From assembly GCF_000428585.1 (NCBI RefSeq), contig NZ_AUAF01000021.1:1-55327 (forward strand): a stretch of DNA of 55,327 nt, in the 5' to 3' direction. Under the pieces are notes generated by a model that made no database searches, was not told where the DNA came from, and was given only the letters and a program-made list of their open reading frames with translations. Both the position numbers and the translations under genes were made by a program. The DNA comes from Zooshikella ganghwensis DSM 15267 (lineage in GTDB: Bacteria; Pseudomonadota; Gammaproteobacteria; Pseudomonadales; Zooshikellaceae). This document shows positions 16,310 through 25,939 of the stretch, piece after piece (positions within the stretch are counted from its first letter, which is position 1; each line of letters opens with the position of its first letter).

Positions 16310-18640
16310 TTAATTACGAATATCTAGGCACCCTTGCTTAGCAGCTTGTAACTGTCTACACAGTGTTTGTGCCTGACGACGGTCACTCAGCCCACTAAAG
16401 ACAACACGGTAGTAAACACCCTTACTCCCCATATTTGACTCTTTAACTTCAGATGTTAGTCCACCCAGTAATTGAGAGTGCTGAGACTGAATTTTACTCG
16501 CAGCTTGTTGGGCTGCATTGGCAGACCGGTAAGATGCGAGCTGAACTCCCCAGCCTGGCCCACCACTAGAAACAGGTGCATTGCTTTGAGCTTGAGATGA
16601 AGAGACTCCTCTGCGTGCTGCAGGGGCAGGATCTTGCCAAATAGTAGGCTTATTACTTGATCCTTGCTGACGTTTTTGAGGGCTGTCAAATAAGCCACTG
16701 GCATCTTGTGGAAGCACTCGATCAAGCTTAAATTTCTCAGATTTTTTATCAAGCTTATTGCGAACCATCTTTATTGAAGAGTACTTATCATCTGTAAGCG
16801 ATGCGTTTTCTTGCTCATTCAGCACTATCGAGGTTTTGATAAAAACCATCAGGTTTCTTTTAGTATGCGTATCTGTATCGTTTTCAAATAGTCTTCCTAG
16901 TAAGGGAATAGAGCTGAGAAAAGGAACAGCGCTTTCAGACTGGCTTACATCATCTTGAACCAAACCTCCAAGGACAATCGTTTCATTATTATTAACCTGG
17001 ATTGTACTCTTTATAGTTCGCTTATTAGTAACCAAACCATCAACACCACTTTCAGAGCTTGGAACCACAGCAGAAATTTCTTGATCTACTTCTAAACGAA
17101 GGGTTTCACCTTCATTGATGTGAGGTGTAACTTTTAAACGAACACCTACATCTTTTCGCTCAGTAGTAGTAAAAGGGTTGCTGGAACCTGATGAGTCAGT
17201 AGTGTAGGAACCTGTTTCAAATGGGACTTCCTGACCTACCAGAATTTCAGCTTCCTCATTATCCAGAGTCATAATGCTGGGTGTTGATAGTAAATTACTA
17301 TTCGCGGTCGTGGTCAGGGCATTAACAAGAACACCAAAGTTTGAGTTACGAAGCGCAACACTACCAATACTTATTTTACTGTTATCAAGAATGGCGCCTG
17401 TGATTGAGCTTTTTGCACTGTCTTTTCCTGAAGATGTTTTTGTTCCATCTATGCCCCACTGAATACCGAGTGCTTCATTAATACTGCCAGAGACCTCCAC
17501 AATTGCTGCTTCAATTAACACTTGAGCACGTCTAACATCTAGCTTGCGCACAATATTTTCAATTTCACGAACTAACTCTGGGGCTGCAGCAATAATCAGC
17601 GCGTTGTTATCAACATCAGCTTTAACTGCTACCTGTTTAGACTCTTTGCTATCTTTGCCTCCTGCAACACTGCCACTGAGTGATTTTGTTAGGTCTGCCA
17701 GTGTTTCTGCTAGTTTTTCAGCATCAGCGTGACGTAAGTGAATAACACGTGTTAATGATGTTGCTTCAGAAGCAACGTCCATTGCTTTTGCGAGGCGGCG
17801 GACTTGCTGACGAAACTGAGGCTTACCTGTAACCAAAAGACGGTTGGTTCGTTCGTCAGCGATGAGTTCACCACTGAGTTTACGGTTTTGCTGCTTGCCA
17901 AGTAAGCTTTCTTTAATCACTTTAACCAGATCACCAACCCAGGCATGTTCCAGTTTTATGATGTCAAAGTTGGTACTCTCTGCCATGTCCATTTCACGGA
18001 TAAGCTTGGCCAGTCGATTAACATTGCTGACATGGTCACTAATGATGATGGAGTTACTGGATGCGATGGCTGCAGCGTGGCCGTATTGAGGGATTAGAGG
18101 CCGTATTACAGGTATTAATTCGACAGCAGATAGATTTACCAACTCCACTACGCGTGTGATCATTGTGCCAGAGTTAGGCTTAGTGTTTGGTGCGAACTCT
18201 GGTGCATCACTTTTAGCACGATTGATAGGAACGATATTGAGCATCTTGCCCTGAGGAACTGCAGTAAACCCATTGGCTTGAAGTACAGAGAGGAATACAT
18301 CGTATATTTCCTCTTTGGACAATGGTGTCGATGAAACCACAGTCACGTTATTCATGCTTTTTATACGTGGGTCTATGATGATGGTTTGTCCCGTTATCGA
18401 GGCAACCTGAGCGATGAACTCACGAATATCAGCATTTTTTTGGTTTATGGTCCACTTTTTTTCTGTTTCAGCGTTTTCTGCATAACTATGTATTGGCATA
18501 GAAGCACAAAAACAGAGTAAAGAGGCATTTATTAAAAGCCGGGTGAAACGGCCAAGTTTAGTTTTTGGATGTTGGTAAGGCATGAGTGTTTTCCAAAAGT
18601 CCCGACACTTTTCCTCGTTCTTGACAGTTAAAGGCAGCAT
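16310..18640 (-). CDS. gspD: type II secretion secretin GspD with C-terminal SPOR domain
   Basis: This outer-membrane secretin of the type II system has 776 residues; a start at the internal M-P-Y-Q-H-P (residue 20) would also give a signal peptide. Domain order: signal sequence, N0 (about 62-140), repeated N1-N3 secretin modules (about 165-385), then the secretin core with V-P-F-E-T-G, D-V-G-V-R-L-K-V-T-P and V-P-F-L-S-S-I-P-L-L-G-R-L-F. A Ser/Gln/Pro-rich linker follows. The last 75-80 residues form a SPOR-like domain (G-W-G-V-Q-L-A-S-Y-R-S, then Y-Y-R-V-V-F-S-G-L, then R-R-Q-A-Q-T-L-C). Typical GspD ends with a pilotin-binding S-domain instead. It follows gspC by 3 bp. Confidence 0.93.
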   Translation of the reverse strand: MLPLTVKNEEKCRDFWKTLMPYQHPKTKLGRFTRLLINASLLCFCASMPIHSYAENAETEKKWTINQKNADIREFIAQVASITGQTIIIDPRIKSMNNVTVVSSTPLSKEEIYDVFLSVLQANGFTAVPQGKMLNIVPINRAKSDAPEFAPNTKPNSGTMITRVVELVNLSAVELIPVIRPLIPQYGHAAAIASSNSIIISDHVSNVNRLAKLIREMDMAESTNFDIIKLEHAWVGDLVKVIKESLLGKQQNRKLSGELIADERTNRLLVTGKPQFRQQVRRLAKAMDVASEATSLTRVIHLRHADAEKLAETLADLTKSLSGSVAGGKDSKESKQVAVKADVDNNALIIAAAPELVREIENIVRKLDVRRAQVLIEAAIVEVSGSINEALGIQWGIDGTKTSSGKDSAKSSITGAILDNSKISIGSVALRNSNFGVLVNALTTTANSNLLSTPSIMTLDNEEAEILVGQEVPFETGSYTTDSSGSSNPFTTTERKDVGVRLKVTPHINEGETLRLEVDQEISAVVPSSESGVDGLVTNKRTIKSTIQVNNNETIVLGGLVQDDVSQSESAVPFLSSIPLLGRLFENDTDTHTKRNLMVFIKTSIVLNEQENASLTDDKYSSIKMVRNKLDKKSEKFKLDRVLPQDASGLFDSPQKRQQGSSNKPTIWQDPAPAARRGVSSSQAQSNAPVSSGGPGWGVQLASYRSANAAQQAASKIQSQHSQLLGGLTSEVKESNMGSKGVYYRVVFSGLSDRRQAQTLCRQLQAAKQGCLDIRN

Positions 18641-18643
18641 GCT

Positions 18644-19369
18644 TTAACCCCCTGTGGAGCTGTTTTCGAGAGCACGCATCCTTTCTCTGAGCTCTTGCAT
18701 TCGTTGTTTTATCTGAGACTGGTCGTAGCTCGGTGTATAAATCGGTGCTTTTTCCTCTTTGCGCTTAACCGGAGTTGCTGGCAATAACGACGTGGGTTCT
18801 GGGCGGGAAAAAGCAGAATCTTGAGTAGGCTGTATAGGCGCTTTTGGTAGCTGAGTTATATTCACTTCAATGGCTTGGAAGCGACTTTGTCCATGAGCTT
18901 CAGGAAAATAAAGTGTTTCAAGGACTCCATTTCGAGAAATAACAATATGATCAGAGTGCACTTTATCAAGCTGCGCATTGCCCGGTAATGTATCCCCTAC
19001 ATAATAAAGTGCAGTGCGCCGGTCGCTTCCTTCTATAATGGCACTGGACAGTTTGTCATCAGCATTCGCAAAAGCGCCTTTAAGTATTAATCGTAGATTA
19101 GTTTTAGGGATGTTTTTTTGGACAGTTTGTGGGTCCTGACCTCGGCCAAATAAGAGTGCAACATTGGCGGGATTAATAGCAGCCTTTTGGTATTGAGAGG
19201 GTTGCCGAATGATTTCTGGCTGTGCAGGCTCAGCAATGAGAAGGGTATAAATAGACAAACCTTGGGAAGCAACTGTCATTCCTATTATGGTTAACAGAAC
19301 GAAGATGAGCACCGAAATATTTTTGGGATGCCCCAAGATAAGGTAAGGAGGTAGTGAAGCTGCTTTCAT
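18644..19369 (-). CDS. gspC: type II secretion inner-membrane protein GspC
   Basis: The 241-residue protein has a short cytoplasmic N terminus, one membrane helix (about 17-36) and a periplasmic homology region with F-G-R-G, L-K-G-A-F-A and A-L-Y-Y-V-G-D-T-L-P-G. A Pro-rich linker and a C-terminal coiled-coil (Q-R-M-Q-E-L-R-E-R-M-R-A-L-E) follow. A coiled coil in place of a PDZ domain is the form seen in Pseudomonas XcpP. GspC links the inner-membrane platform to the N0 domain of GspD. The gspC-gspD pair runs opposite to gspE-M, the same arrangement as xcpPQ/xcpR-Z. Confidence 0.9.
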   Translation of the reverse strand: MKAASLPPYLILGHPKNISVLIFVLLTIIGMTVASQGLSIYTLLIAEPAQPEIIRQPSQYQKAAINPANVALLFGRGQDPQTVQKNIPKTNLRLILKGAFANADDKLSSAIIEGSDRRTALYYVGDTLPGNAQLDKVHSDHIVISRNGVLETLYFPEAHGQSRFQAIEVNITQLPKAPIQPTQDSAFSRPEPTSLLPATPVKRKEEKAPIYTPSYDQSQIKQRMQELRERMRALENSSTGG

Positions 19370-19814
19370 TACTGATTATTCTATATTCTATAGTGATCGT
19401 TTGTTTGGTCAGTTGTTGAGTAAGGAAATGTACCACAACAAACGTATTATTAATGACATAATAACAGCAAATGCTTGAAACGGGTCAAGCAAGTAGCTGT
19501 AAGACTGTGAAATTTTTAAAAAATATTATTCCCTTAATGCTTTAGTGCTCAAAAAAAAGGTGACCAAATTTACAAAATAGGTCTATGACTAAATAGTCTA
19601 GTTATAGATTGTTTGCACTTGGTTCACAACTGATGTAAACCATTGGGAACTGTTGGCTTTGTTTAAGACCTAAAAGGAAGCAAATGGTTCAAAGCAGCAG
19701 GTGCTCATACTAGCCTCCAGACTAGCTATGTCGAGTTAGTGAAATTGGGCATAGATGCTAGTAGCTATCCCAGGCATAATCTTACTATTGATAATCATAA
19801 TTTCGGGTGGGTAG
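19370..19814. promoter_or_regulatory. divergent promoter region between gspCD and gspE-M
   Basis: This 445-bp AT-rich region has no ORF and separates the two divergent type II secretion operons, so it must hold both promoters. Several short imperfect dyads occur (for example GGG-ATAG against CTAT-CCC near 19747-19771), but I could not assign promoter boxes or a regulator site. A weak GGTGGGTAG ribosome binding site precedes gspE. Confidence 0.5.
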
Positions 19815-21386
19815 ATGACTGCGCAAGTACAAATTAAGTCAGTCCAAAAAGAGGCTGCGAATACTGAAAACAAGGATGTGTCGTCGCAGCCAGAACTAAC
19901 AAATCAAGAAGTCTCCTTTGAGGAAAAGCGCCTACCTTTTGCGTTTGCTAAGAAATATGGTGTGCTTTTTCAAACGCAGGAAGATGGCCATGTTCGGGTG
20001 TTCCATAAGAAGGGCTTGACGCCCATGATTGCAGCTGAGCTGAGGCGTTACACTGCAGCCAGCATGAGTTATGAGCTTGTGGATGAAGATCGTTTTGGTG
20101 AATTGCTTTCTGTAATTTACCAAAGTGATAGCGGAGCACTGCAAAACGTTGCTGGTATTGGCGATGACATGGACTTGGCTAGTTTGGCTGATCAGGTTCC
20201 AGAGTCTGAAGACTTACTTGAACAGGCTGATGATGCCCCCGTTATTCGATTGATCAATGCCATTTTATCAGAAGGTATTAAAGAAGGAACATCAGATATT
20301 CATATTGAGACCTTTGAAAAACACTTAGCTGTGCGCTTCAGGGTCGATGGTGTGCTACAGGAAAAGCTGCGATTGAAAAGGCAGCTTGCGCCGCTACTAA
20401 CTTCTCGTATCAAAGTTATGTCTAAGCTGGACATTGCCGAAAAAAGAGTACCTCAAGATGGGCGTATTGCTTTGCGAGTAGCTGGCAAAGAAGTTGACGT
20501 GCGGGTATCTACGTTGCCATCTAACAGTGGTGAGCGGATTGTAATGCGTCTGTTAGATAAATCAGCTGGGCGTTTGAACTTAACCCACTTAGGTATGTCT
20601 GCTGATGATATGCAGCTGATGAAGACTATTCTATCTCGTCCTCATGGCATTATTCTTGTCACAGGGCCAACAGGTTCGGGTAAAACAACTTCGCTTTACG
20701 CTGCTCTTTCAACACTTAATGATCAAACACGTAATATCCTTACGGTAGAAGACCCGATTGAGTATAACCTGGAAGGCATTGGTCAAACACAAGTCAATAC
20801 TAAAGTTGATATGACCTTTGCGCGTGGTTTGCGCGCTATCCTCCGGCAAGACCCTGATGTGGTCATGGTAGGTGAGATCCGTGATACTGAAACGGCTGAA
20901 ATAGCTGTACAAGCTAGTTTAACTGGGCACTTAGTTTTATCTACTTTACACACTAACAGTGCTGTTGGTGCGATAACCCGCTTACAGGACATGGGTGTAG
21001 AGCCATTTTTATTGTCTTCAAGTCTTGTTGGTGTTGTTGCTCAGCGGCTAGTACGCCGGTTGTGTCAGAGCTGTAAAGACCCTTACCGTCCTGATGATGC
21101 AGAGTGCTTGAGGCTGCATTTAAATGTAGATGTGCCGCCAGAGATTTACCGAGCAAAAGGCTGCGCTGACTGTAACTATACTGGTTATAAAGGGCGAAAC
21201 GGGATTTATGAAATTATCCCGATTGATAGTGAAGTGAGACGGTTAATTCATAACCAAGCAGGCGAGCAAGAAATTATTGAATACGTTCGCATTAATCGAC
21301 CCAGTATTCGTGAAGATGGACGGCGTAAAGTGCTTGCAGGGTTAACTACTCTGGAAGAAGTTTTAAGGGTAACACAAGAAGATTAG
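19815..21386 (+). CDS. gspE: type II secretion ATPase GspE
   Basis: The 523-residue cytoplasmic hexameric ATPase that powers pseudopilus assembly. The N-terminal domain binds GspL. The core has Walker [10 protein letters not shown] (about 284-292), the Asp box T-V-E-D-P-I-E-Y, Walker [13 protein letters not shown] and the His box S-T-L-H-T-N. A zinc-binding tetracysteine motif (C-Q-S-C and C-A-D-C, about 417-450) is typical of GspE and differs from the retraction ATPases. All catalytic positions are present. It heads the plus-strand operon; gspF follows after 14 bp. Confidence 0.95.
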   Translation: MTAQVQIKSVQKEAANTENKDVSSQPELTNQEVSFEEKRLPFAFAKKYGVLFQTQEDGHVRVFHKKGLTPMIAAELRRYTAASMSYELVDEDRFGELLSVIYQSDSGALQNVAGIGDDMDLASLADQVPESEDLLEQADDAPVIRLINAILSEGIKEGTSDIHIETFEKHLAVRFRVDGVLQEKLRLKRQLAPLLTSRIKVMSKLDIAEKRVPQDGRIALRVAGKEVDVRVSTLPSNSGERIVMRLLDKSAGRLNLTHLGMSADDMQLMKTILSRPHGIILVTGPTGSGKTTSLYAALSTLNDQTRNILTVEDPIEYNLEGIGQTQVNTKVDMTFARGLRAILRQDPDVVMVGEIRDTETAEIAVQASLTGHLVLSTLHTNSAVGAITRLQDMGVEPFLLSSSLVGVVAQRLVRRLCQSCKDPYRPDDAECLRLHLNVDVPPEIYRAKGCADCNYTGYKGRNGIYEIIPIDSEVRRLIHNQAGEQEIIEYVRINRPSIREDGRRKVLAGLTTLEEVLRVTQED

Positions 21387-21400
21387 CAGAAGGTTTAAGT

Positions 21401-22618
21401 GTGGCCGCTTACGAATTTACAGCCCTGAATGCCAAGGGAAAGCAAGAACGTGGTACATTGGAAGCAGATAGTGCTCGACAGGTTCGACAACTGCTTCGAG
21501 AGAAAAAACTTACACCCTTAACCGTTGAGGTTGCATCGCAGCAAGAGCGCAAAGCAAAGGGTGGTGGTAGTATTCTTGCGGGAGGCATTTCTACATCAGC
21601 ACTCGCACTGCTTATTCGTCAATTAGCAACATTAATTCAAGCCGCTCTTCCGATCGAAGAGGCTTTACGAGCTGTAGCTGAGCAGCAGGAAAAGCAGCGT
21701 ATTAAAAATATTGTGCTATCAGTTCGCTCTAAGGTTTTGGAGGGCTATACCTTAGCACAAAGCATGGAGTGCTTCCCTGGTGTTTTTCCTTCGATGTATT
21801 GTGCAACGGTTTCTGCAGGAGAGCATGCTGGTTTTTTGGATAAAGTGCTTAATCAGTTGGCAGATTATTCAGAGTCTCGCCAGCAGTCTCAGCAGAAAAT
21901 AAAAATGGCACTGGTGTATCCAGCATTATTAATACTGGCTTCTTTTGGGATTGTTGCCTTTCTATTAGGCTTTGTGGTTCCAGATATTGTTAAGGTCTTT
22001 ATTGATAGTGGTCAGGAACTTCCTGCGCTTACCACAATCTTGATATCATTGAGTGATGTCTTTAAGGGCTTCTGGTATCTCATAGTACTTGCCATTATTG
22101 GTATTGTGGTGACTACCCGTTACCTATTAAGCAAACCTCCTATTAAGCTTCGTTTTCATCGCTTTATTTTGCGGGTGCCGCTAGTAGGGCGTTTGAATCG
22201 GCAGATGAATACGGCACGTTTTGCCAGTACGCTAAGTATTCTGACACGAAGTGGAGTGCCCTTAGTTGAAGCGTTAAAAATTGCCACAGAGGTAGTTTCT
22301 AACCTTTATATCAAACAGGCGCTCAGTACTTTGCCACAACAGGTGAGTGAAGGGGTGAGCTTGACTAAGGCGATGGAGCAGACAGGTCATTTTGCACCCA
22401 TGATGCTACATATGATTGCGAGTGGAGAGGCCAGTGGGGAACTTGATGATATGCTGGAGCGAACAGCGCGAAGTCAGGAGACTGATTTAGAAAGTCGAAT
22501 GGCGGTTATAGTTGGCTTATTCGAACCGCTGACGCTCATGTTTATGGGGGGGATAGTGTTGATAATTGTACTTGCAGTGCTATTACCGATCCTCAACATG
22601 AACCAGCTTCTAGGTTAA
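21401..22618 (+). CDS. gspF: type II secretion inner-membrane platform protein GspF
   Basis: The 405-residue protein consists of two homologous cytoplasmic T2SSF domains (about 70-195 and 270-395) separated and followed by membrane helices (about 165-190, 215-240 and 370-395), the typical three-helix layout. Conserved segments include L-I-R-Q-L-A-T-L-I-Q-A-A-L-P-I and A-R-F-A-S-T-L-S-I-L-T-R-S-G-V-P. It is the membrane platform that couples GspE movement to pseudopilin insertion. Translation starts with GTG at 21401; AGAAGG about 9 bases upstream supports this start. It follows gspE by 14 bp. Confidence 0.95.
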   Translation: MAAYEFTALNAKGKQERGTLEADSARQVRQLLREKKLTPLTVEVASQQERKAKGGGSILAGGISTSALALLIRQLATLIQAALPIEEALRAVAEQQEKQRIKNIVLSVRSKVLEGYTLAQSMECFPGVFPSMYCATVSAGEHAGFLDKVLNQLADYSESRQQSQQKIKMALVYPALLILASFGIVAFLLGFVVPDIVKVFIDSGQELPALTTILISLSDVFKGFWYLIVLAIIGIVVTTRYLLSKPPIKLRFHRFILRVPLVGRLNRQMNTARFASTLSILTRSGVPLVEALKIATEVVSNLYIKQALSTLPQQVSEGVSLTKAMEQTGHFAPMMLHMIASGEASGELDDMLERTARSQETDLESRMAVIVGLFEPLTLMFMGGIVLIIVLAVLLPILNMNQLLG

Positions 22619-22645
22619 TACAACGAGAATGTAAGGAATGAAACT

Positions 22646-23086
22646 GTGAGAAGAAATGTTGCAAGGCCGAAGCAGTCAGGCTTTACCCTTATCGAGATTA
22701 TGGTTGTTGTAGTTATTTTGGGTATCTTGGGTGCGCTTGTGGTGCCTAAGATAATGAGCCGTCCTGATCAGGCTAAAGTGACTGTTGCTCGATCAGATAT
22801 TGCAAACATTAAAACAGCACTGGAAATGTATAAGCTTGATAACCATAACTATCCCAGCACAGACCAAGGACTAGAAGCACTGGTGCGTAAACCCAGTGGT
22901 CAGCCTGAAGCCCGTAACTGGAATCCTGATGGCTATTTAGAGAAAATTCCAGTAGACCCATGGGGACGTCATTATCAGTTTCAGTCACCAGGTAACCATG
23001 GCAAGTTTGACCTTTATTCGTTAGGTGCTGATGGTAAAAAAGGTGGTGAAGGCTTTGATACAGACATCACCAGTTGGGAAGGCTAA
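22646..23086 (+). CDS. gspG: major pseudopilin GspG
   Basis: The 146-residue major pseudopilin has a short basic leader, then Q-S-G-F-T-L-I-E-I-M-V-V-V with the prepilin-peptidase cleavage site after G and the Glu at +5. The C-terminal globular part has the calcium-binding-type sequence G-R-H-Y-Q-F-Q-S-P-G and S-L-G-A-D-G-K. Subunits polymerise into the pseudopilus that pushes substrates through GspD. The start is GTG (22646), preceded by AAGGA at good spacing. The prepilin peptidase needed to process it is not in this window. Confidence 0.96.
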   Translation: MRRNVARPKQSGFTLIEIMVVVVILGILGALVVPKIMSRPDQAKVTVARSDIANIKTALEMYKLDNHNYPSTDQGLEALVRKPSGQPEARNWNPDGYLEKIPVDPWGRHYQFQSPGNHGKFDLYSLGADGKKGGEGFDTDITSWEG

Positions 23087-23090
23087 GTAA

Positions 23091-23660
23091 GTGACTTCTT
23101 TGCCCTCTAAAATGCATGTGTCAAAAGGCTTTACCCTTGTTGAAGTATTGGTGGTTATCGTCATTATCGGTACCCTTGTAGGCATCACAATGGTAAGTCC
23201 ATTAATGCGAGATGGAGGGCAAAAAGTTTTACAGGATGAGTCTCAGCGGTTGCAGCAGCTGTTTCAGCTTGCGGCTGACCACGCTCTGCTCAAAGGAGTT
23301 GAGCTTGGTTTTAAGAGTGATGGCCGTCGTTATGAGTGGTTACAATTTAATGAAGGGGAAGGGGCTTGGCAGCCTATTGAAGAAGGCCACTTTCAGCAGT
23401 ATGAAATGCCTGATGGACTAATCTTGGATGTAAAGCCTGAAGAAGATCCCTTCCTGAATAGTAAGTCAACAACCCTATCCAAAAGTAAAAGCAACTCTAC
23501 TAAGCAAAAAGATAAAGGAAAAGTAACGCCTGATGTAGTTGTATATAGTGACTCTCAGGTTACGCCTTTTCGAATGACTCTCTCCGATGATAACTCCAAA
23601 ACACCTTATTATTTAGTCACTGATGGTTTTAATGGCATTGAAGTTAAAACAGAAAAGTAA
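23091..23660 (+). CDS. gspH: minor pseudopilin GspH
   Basis: This 189-residue minor pseudopilin has a prepilin leader ending K-G and then F-T-L-V-E-V-L-V-V-I with Glu at +5. The globular domain contains the L-G-F-K-S-D-G-R-R-Y-E-W-L segment typical of GspH. A Ser/Lys-rich low-complexity stretch (about residues 124-145) looks like a loop insertion compared with shorter homologues. The start is GTG at 23091, 4 bp after gspG, using GGAAGG inside the end of gspG. The end overlaps gspI, which indicates translational coupling. Confidence 0.9.
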   Translation: MTSLPSKMHVSKGFTLVEVLVVIVIIGTLVGITMVSPLMRDGGQKVLQDESQRLQQLFQLAADHALLKGVELGFKSDGRRYEWLQFNEGEGAWQPIEEGHFQQYEMPDGLILDVKPEEDPFLNSKSTTLSKSKSNSTKQKDKGKVTPDVVVYSDSQVTPFRMTLSDDNSKTPYYLVTDGFNGIEVKTEK

Positions 23661-24030
23661 AGGGTTTACGCTGCTAGAAGTCATGATTGCATTAGCGATA
23701 TTTGCTTCTGCAGCTGCAGTTGTTGCTATGTCTGGATCAACAGGTGTTAGACAGGCTGCTTATCTCGAAGACAAAATCCTTGCTGGCTGGGTTGCAGAAA
23801 ACTATCTAAATCAACTCAAGCTTTCCCGTGACTGGCCTGATACCGGTGATAAACAGGCCTCAGTCCGTTTTGCGGAAAGGGACTGGCAGGTTATTGCTGA
23901 GATAAAAACAACCGGTCAGGATGGGTTTAGGCGTGTTGAAGTTGCGGTTATTCCTGAGCAAGGTGGTAGTGTTAATAAAGAGCGAAGTCTTTATCGCATG
24001 ATTGGCTTCTTAAGGAAGCAGAGCGAATGA
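23623..24030 (+). CDS. gspI: minor pseudopilin GspI
   Basis: A 135-residue minor pseudopilin: leader ending K-S-K-G, then F-T-L-L-E-V-M-I-A-L-A-I-F with Glu at +5, followed by the W-V-A-E-N-Y-L-N-Q-L region and C-terminal L-Y-R-M-I-G-F. It overlaps the end of gspH by 38 bp from the first ATG. ATG 23632 (leader of 11 residues) or TTG 23638 would also fit the usual leader length, so the start is uncertain by up to five codons. GspI nucleates the pseudopilus tip with GspJ and GspK. Confidence 0.92.
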   Translation: MVLMALKLKQKSKGFTLLEVMIALAIFASAAAVVAMSGSTGVRQAAYLEDKILAGWVAENYLNQLKLSRDWPDTGDKQASVRFAERDWQVIAEIKTTGQDGFRRVEVAVIPEQGGSVNKERSLYRMIGFLRKQSE

Positions 24031-24743
24031 AGCCTTTGCTAAACGCAAATATCAAGCGAAAAGCTCAAAGTGGTGGCTTTACGCTTTTAGAGCTGATGAT
24101 TGCCATTGCCATTTTTTCTATCGTGAGTATGGCTGCATATTCATTGTTTCATACAACCGCACGGACACAAGCGGTCACAGAGAAAAGCCTTAAGCGACTG
24201 AATGAAGTACAACGGGCCTTTCTGATTATGGAAAAAGACTTTTCACAGTTAGCCCCTCGCCCAATAAAGAGTGAACTAGGGGAAGTGCTACCAGCTTTTG
24301 TAGCTAATCAGGGGGGGTATTTAGTTGAGTTTACCCGGCAAGGATGGCGTAATCCTGCGCTGGCCAAGCGCAGTGAATTTCAGCGTGTCGCCTACACGCT
24401 TGAAGATGACAAACTTATTCGGCGATTTTGGTTGGTGCTAGATCGTGCACCTAATCCTCCCTATAAAGAGCAAGTGATTTTAACTAGTGTTAATAGCATT
24501 AGTTTCCGTTTCCTCAATCAAGAGCATAACTGGGTAGAAGACTGGGCTGTGGCAAATAATCCTGGAGCATCAGACCCTTTTGCTAACAATAAGGGGGCAG
24601 ACCCTAACGAACTTGTGCCTGGAGGGGTTGAGTTGGCCCTAGATGATCCTCGTTACGGTCGGATGGTCAGGTACTTTGTGGGGGTGAGTACACCAAAAGC
24701 ACAGCAGAAAAACCAGATTCCTAACATTCCTGGAGGGGGATAG
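24027..24743 (+). CDS. gspJ: minor pseudopilin GspJ
   Basis: The 238-residue tip pseudopilin has a leader ending S-G-G and F-T-L-L-E-L-M-I-A-I-A-I-F with Glu at +5. Then comes the GspJ-type segment R-A-F-L-I-M-E-K-D-F-S-Q-L-A-P-R and later F-L-N-Q-E-H-N-W-V-E-D-W. The start codon overlaps the gspI stop (ATGA). It forms the tip complex with GspI and GspK. Confidence 0.93.
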   Translation: MKPLLNANIKRKAQSGGFTLLELMIAIAIFSIVSMAAYSLFHTTARTQAVTEKSLKRLNEVQRAFLIMEKDFSQLAPRPIKSELGEVLPAFVANQGGYLVEFTRQGWRNPALAKRSEFQRVAYTLEDDKLIRRFWLVLDRAPNPPYKEQVILTSVNSISFRFLNQEHNWVEDWAVANNPGASDPFANNKGADPNELVPGGVELALDDPRYGRMVRYFVGVSTPKAQQKNQIPNIPGGG

Positions 24744-24745
24744 CT

Positions 24746-25921
24746 ATGCGAGATAAAAACCCTACTCCCTCGTTTCCAATGCGTCAGCGTGGTGTCGCCC
24801 TGATTTTTGTGATGGTAATTTTTAGTTTGATCAGTGTGATGGTAGCAAAAGTAGTAACTGAGCTTCATTTCCAGACAGATAGAACATCCCACTTTTTAAT
24901 GCGGAGCCAAGCTCGAGCCTATGCTTTAGCCGCAGAAGATTTGGTTGCTCAATTATTATTAGCTGATTTAGAAAACGATAAAAAAAACCAACCTGCAGGA
25001 TCAACTACCCCTCCTAATACAGGGACTGGTAATACACAAAACTCCTCCACAGTTGACCATTTAAAAGAGCCTTGGAGTCTTATTGATCGCTACTACCCTC
25101 TAGATGAAATTGAGTCAGGGGTTATTGGGGAAAGTAAAGATAAGGAAAAAATTAAAGAAGGTGATTACATTTATATTAATGTGATTGACTTGCAAGGTTA
25201 TATCAATGTGAATTGGCTTTCTTCTTCCTCAAGCTCAACCCCTTCAACTGCAGAGCCTCCACGAAGTGTTGATGGTGATGATAGTAGCAAGGGGAAGACA
25301 AAAGGAAGTGGTGGTAAGGACTTATTTAATAACCTGATCACTAAGCTGGGTCTTAATGTGCCTACTCAGCAGATAACCGACTGGGTGGATGAAAATGATC
25401 AAACTACCCCTGGTGGTGGCTTTGAGGATAACGAGTATTTGCTGAATGAGATGCCTTATCGAGCAGCTGACAGGGCGATTACATCAATTTCTGAATTAAT
25501 GTTTTTACCTAAAATGGAGCCCAAGCTTTATAAGCAATTAGCGCCTTATCTTGTCGCATTACCTCCAGACGCTAAGTTAAATATTAATACAGCTCCCAAA
25601 GAGGTTTTAATGTCGCTGCTGCCTAATATGCAGGAAGCGCAAGCCGAAGAAATAATTCGCCAACGAGGTGATAAGGGATTTGAGTCGGTCGATAAGTTGA
25701 CGTCATTGTCTATGTTTGCTGGGCAAGGGAATAAACTAAATAAAGACGCATTAGTTGTATCCAGTAACTATTTTTTAGCAGTAATTACCGTTAAGTTTGC
25801 TGATGCGCGTTATCATATGCTTAGTTATTACAAGCGTGCAGAGAAGCAAGTTGATGTTATCTCTCGGGCAGAAGGGCGTTTGCCAGCACCTTTAGTTCAA
25901 AATAAACCCAAAAAGACATAA
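24746..25921 (+). CDS. gspK: minor pseudopilin GspK
   Basis: The 391-residue largest pseudopilin has R-G-V-A-L-I-F-V-M-V-I-F after a basic leader. As usual for GspK, the +5 Glu is missing. It contains the alpha-helical insert with W-V-D-E-N-D-Q-T-T, Y-R-A-A-D-R, S-E-L and L-N-I-N-T-A-P-K-E-V-L, plus a helix-hairpin-helix-like region after it. Two low-complexity linkers (about residues 80-100 and 157-190, rich in Ser, Thr, Gly and Lys) make it longer than most homologues. GspK caps the pseudopilus. It starts 2 bp after gspJ. Confidence 0.93.
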   Translation: MRDKNPTPSFPMRQRGVALIFVMVIFSLISVMVAKVVTELHFQTDRTSHFLMRSQARAYALAAEDLVAQLLLADLENDKKNQPAGSTTPPNTGTGNTQNSSTVDHLKEPWSLIDRYYPLDEIESGVIGESKDKEKIKEGDYIYINVIDLQGYINVNWLSSSSSSTPSTAEPPRSVDGDDSSKGKTKGSGGKDLFNNLITKLGLNVPTQQITDWVDENDQTTPGGGFEDNEYLLNEMPYRAADRAITSISELMFLPKMEPKLYKQLAPYLVALPPDAKLNINTAPKEVLMSLLPNMQEAQAEEIIRQRGDKGFESVDKLTSLSMFAGQGNKLNKDALVVSSNYFLAVITVKFADARYHMLSYYKRAEKQVDVISRAEGRLPAPLVQNKPKKT

Positions 25922-25939
25922 ATTAGGCTGTTAATTGGT

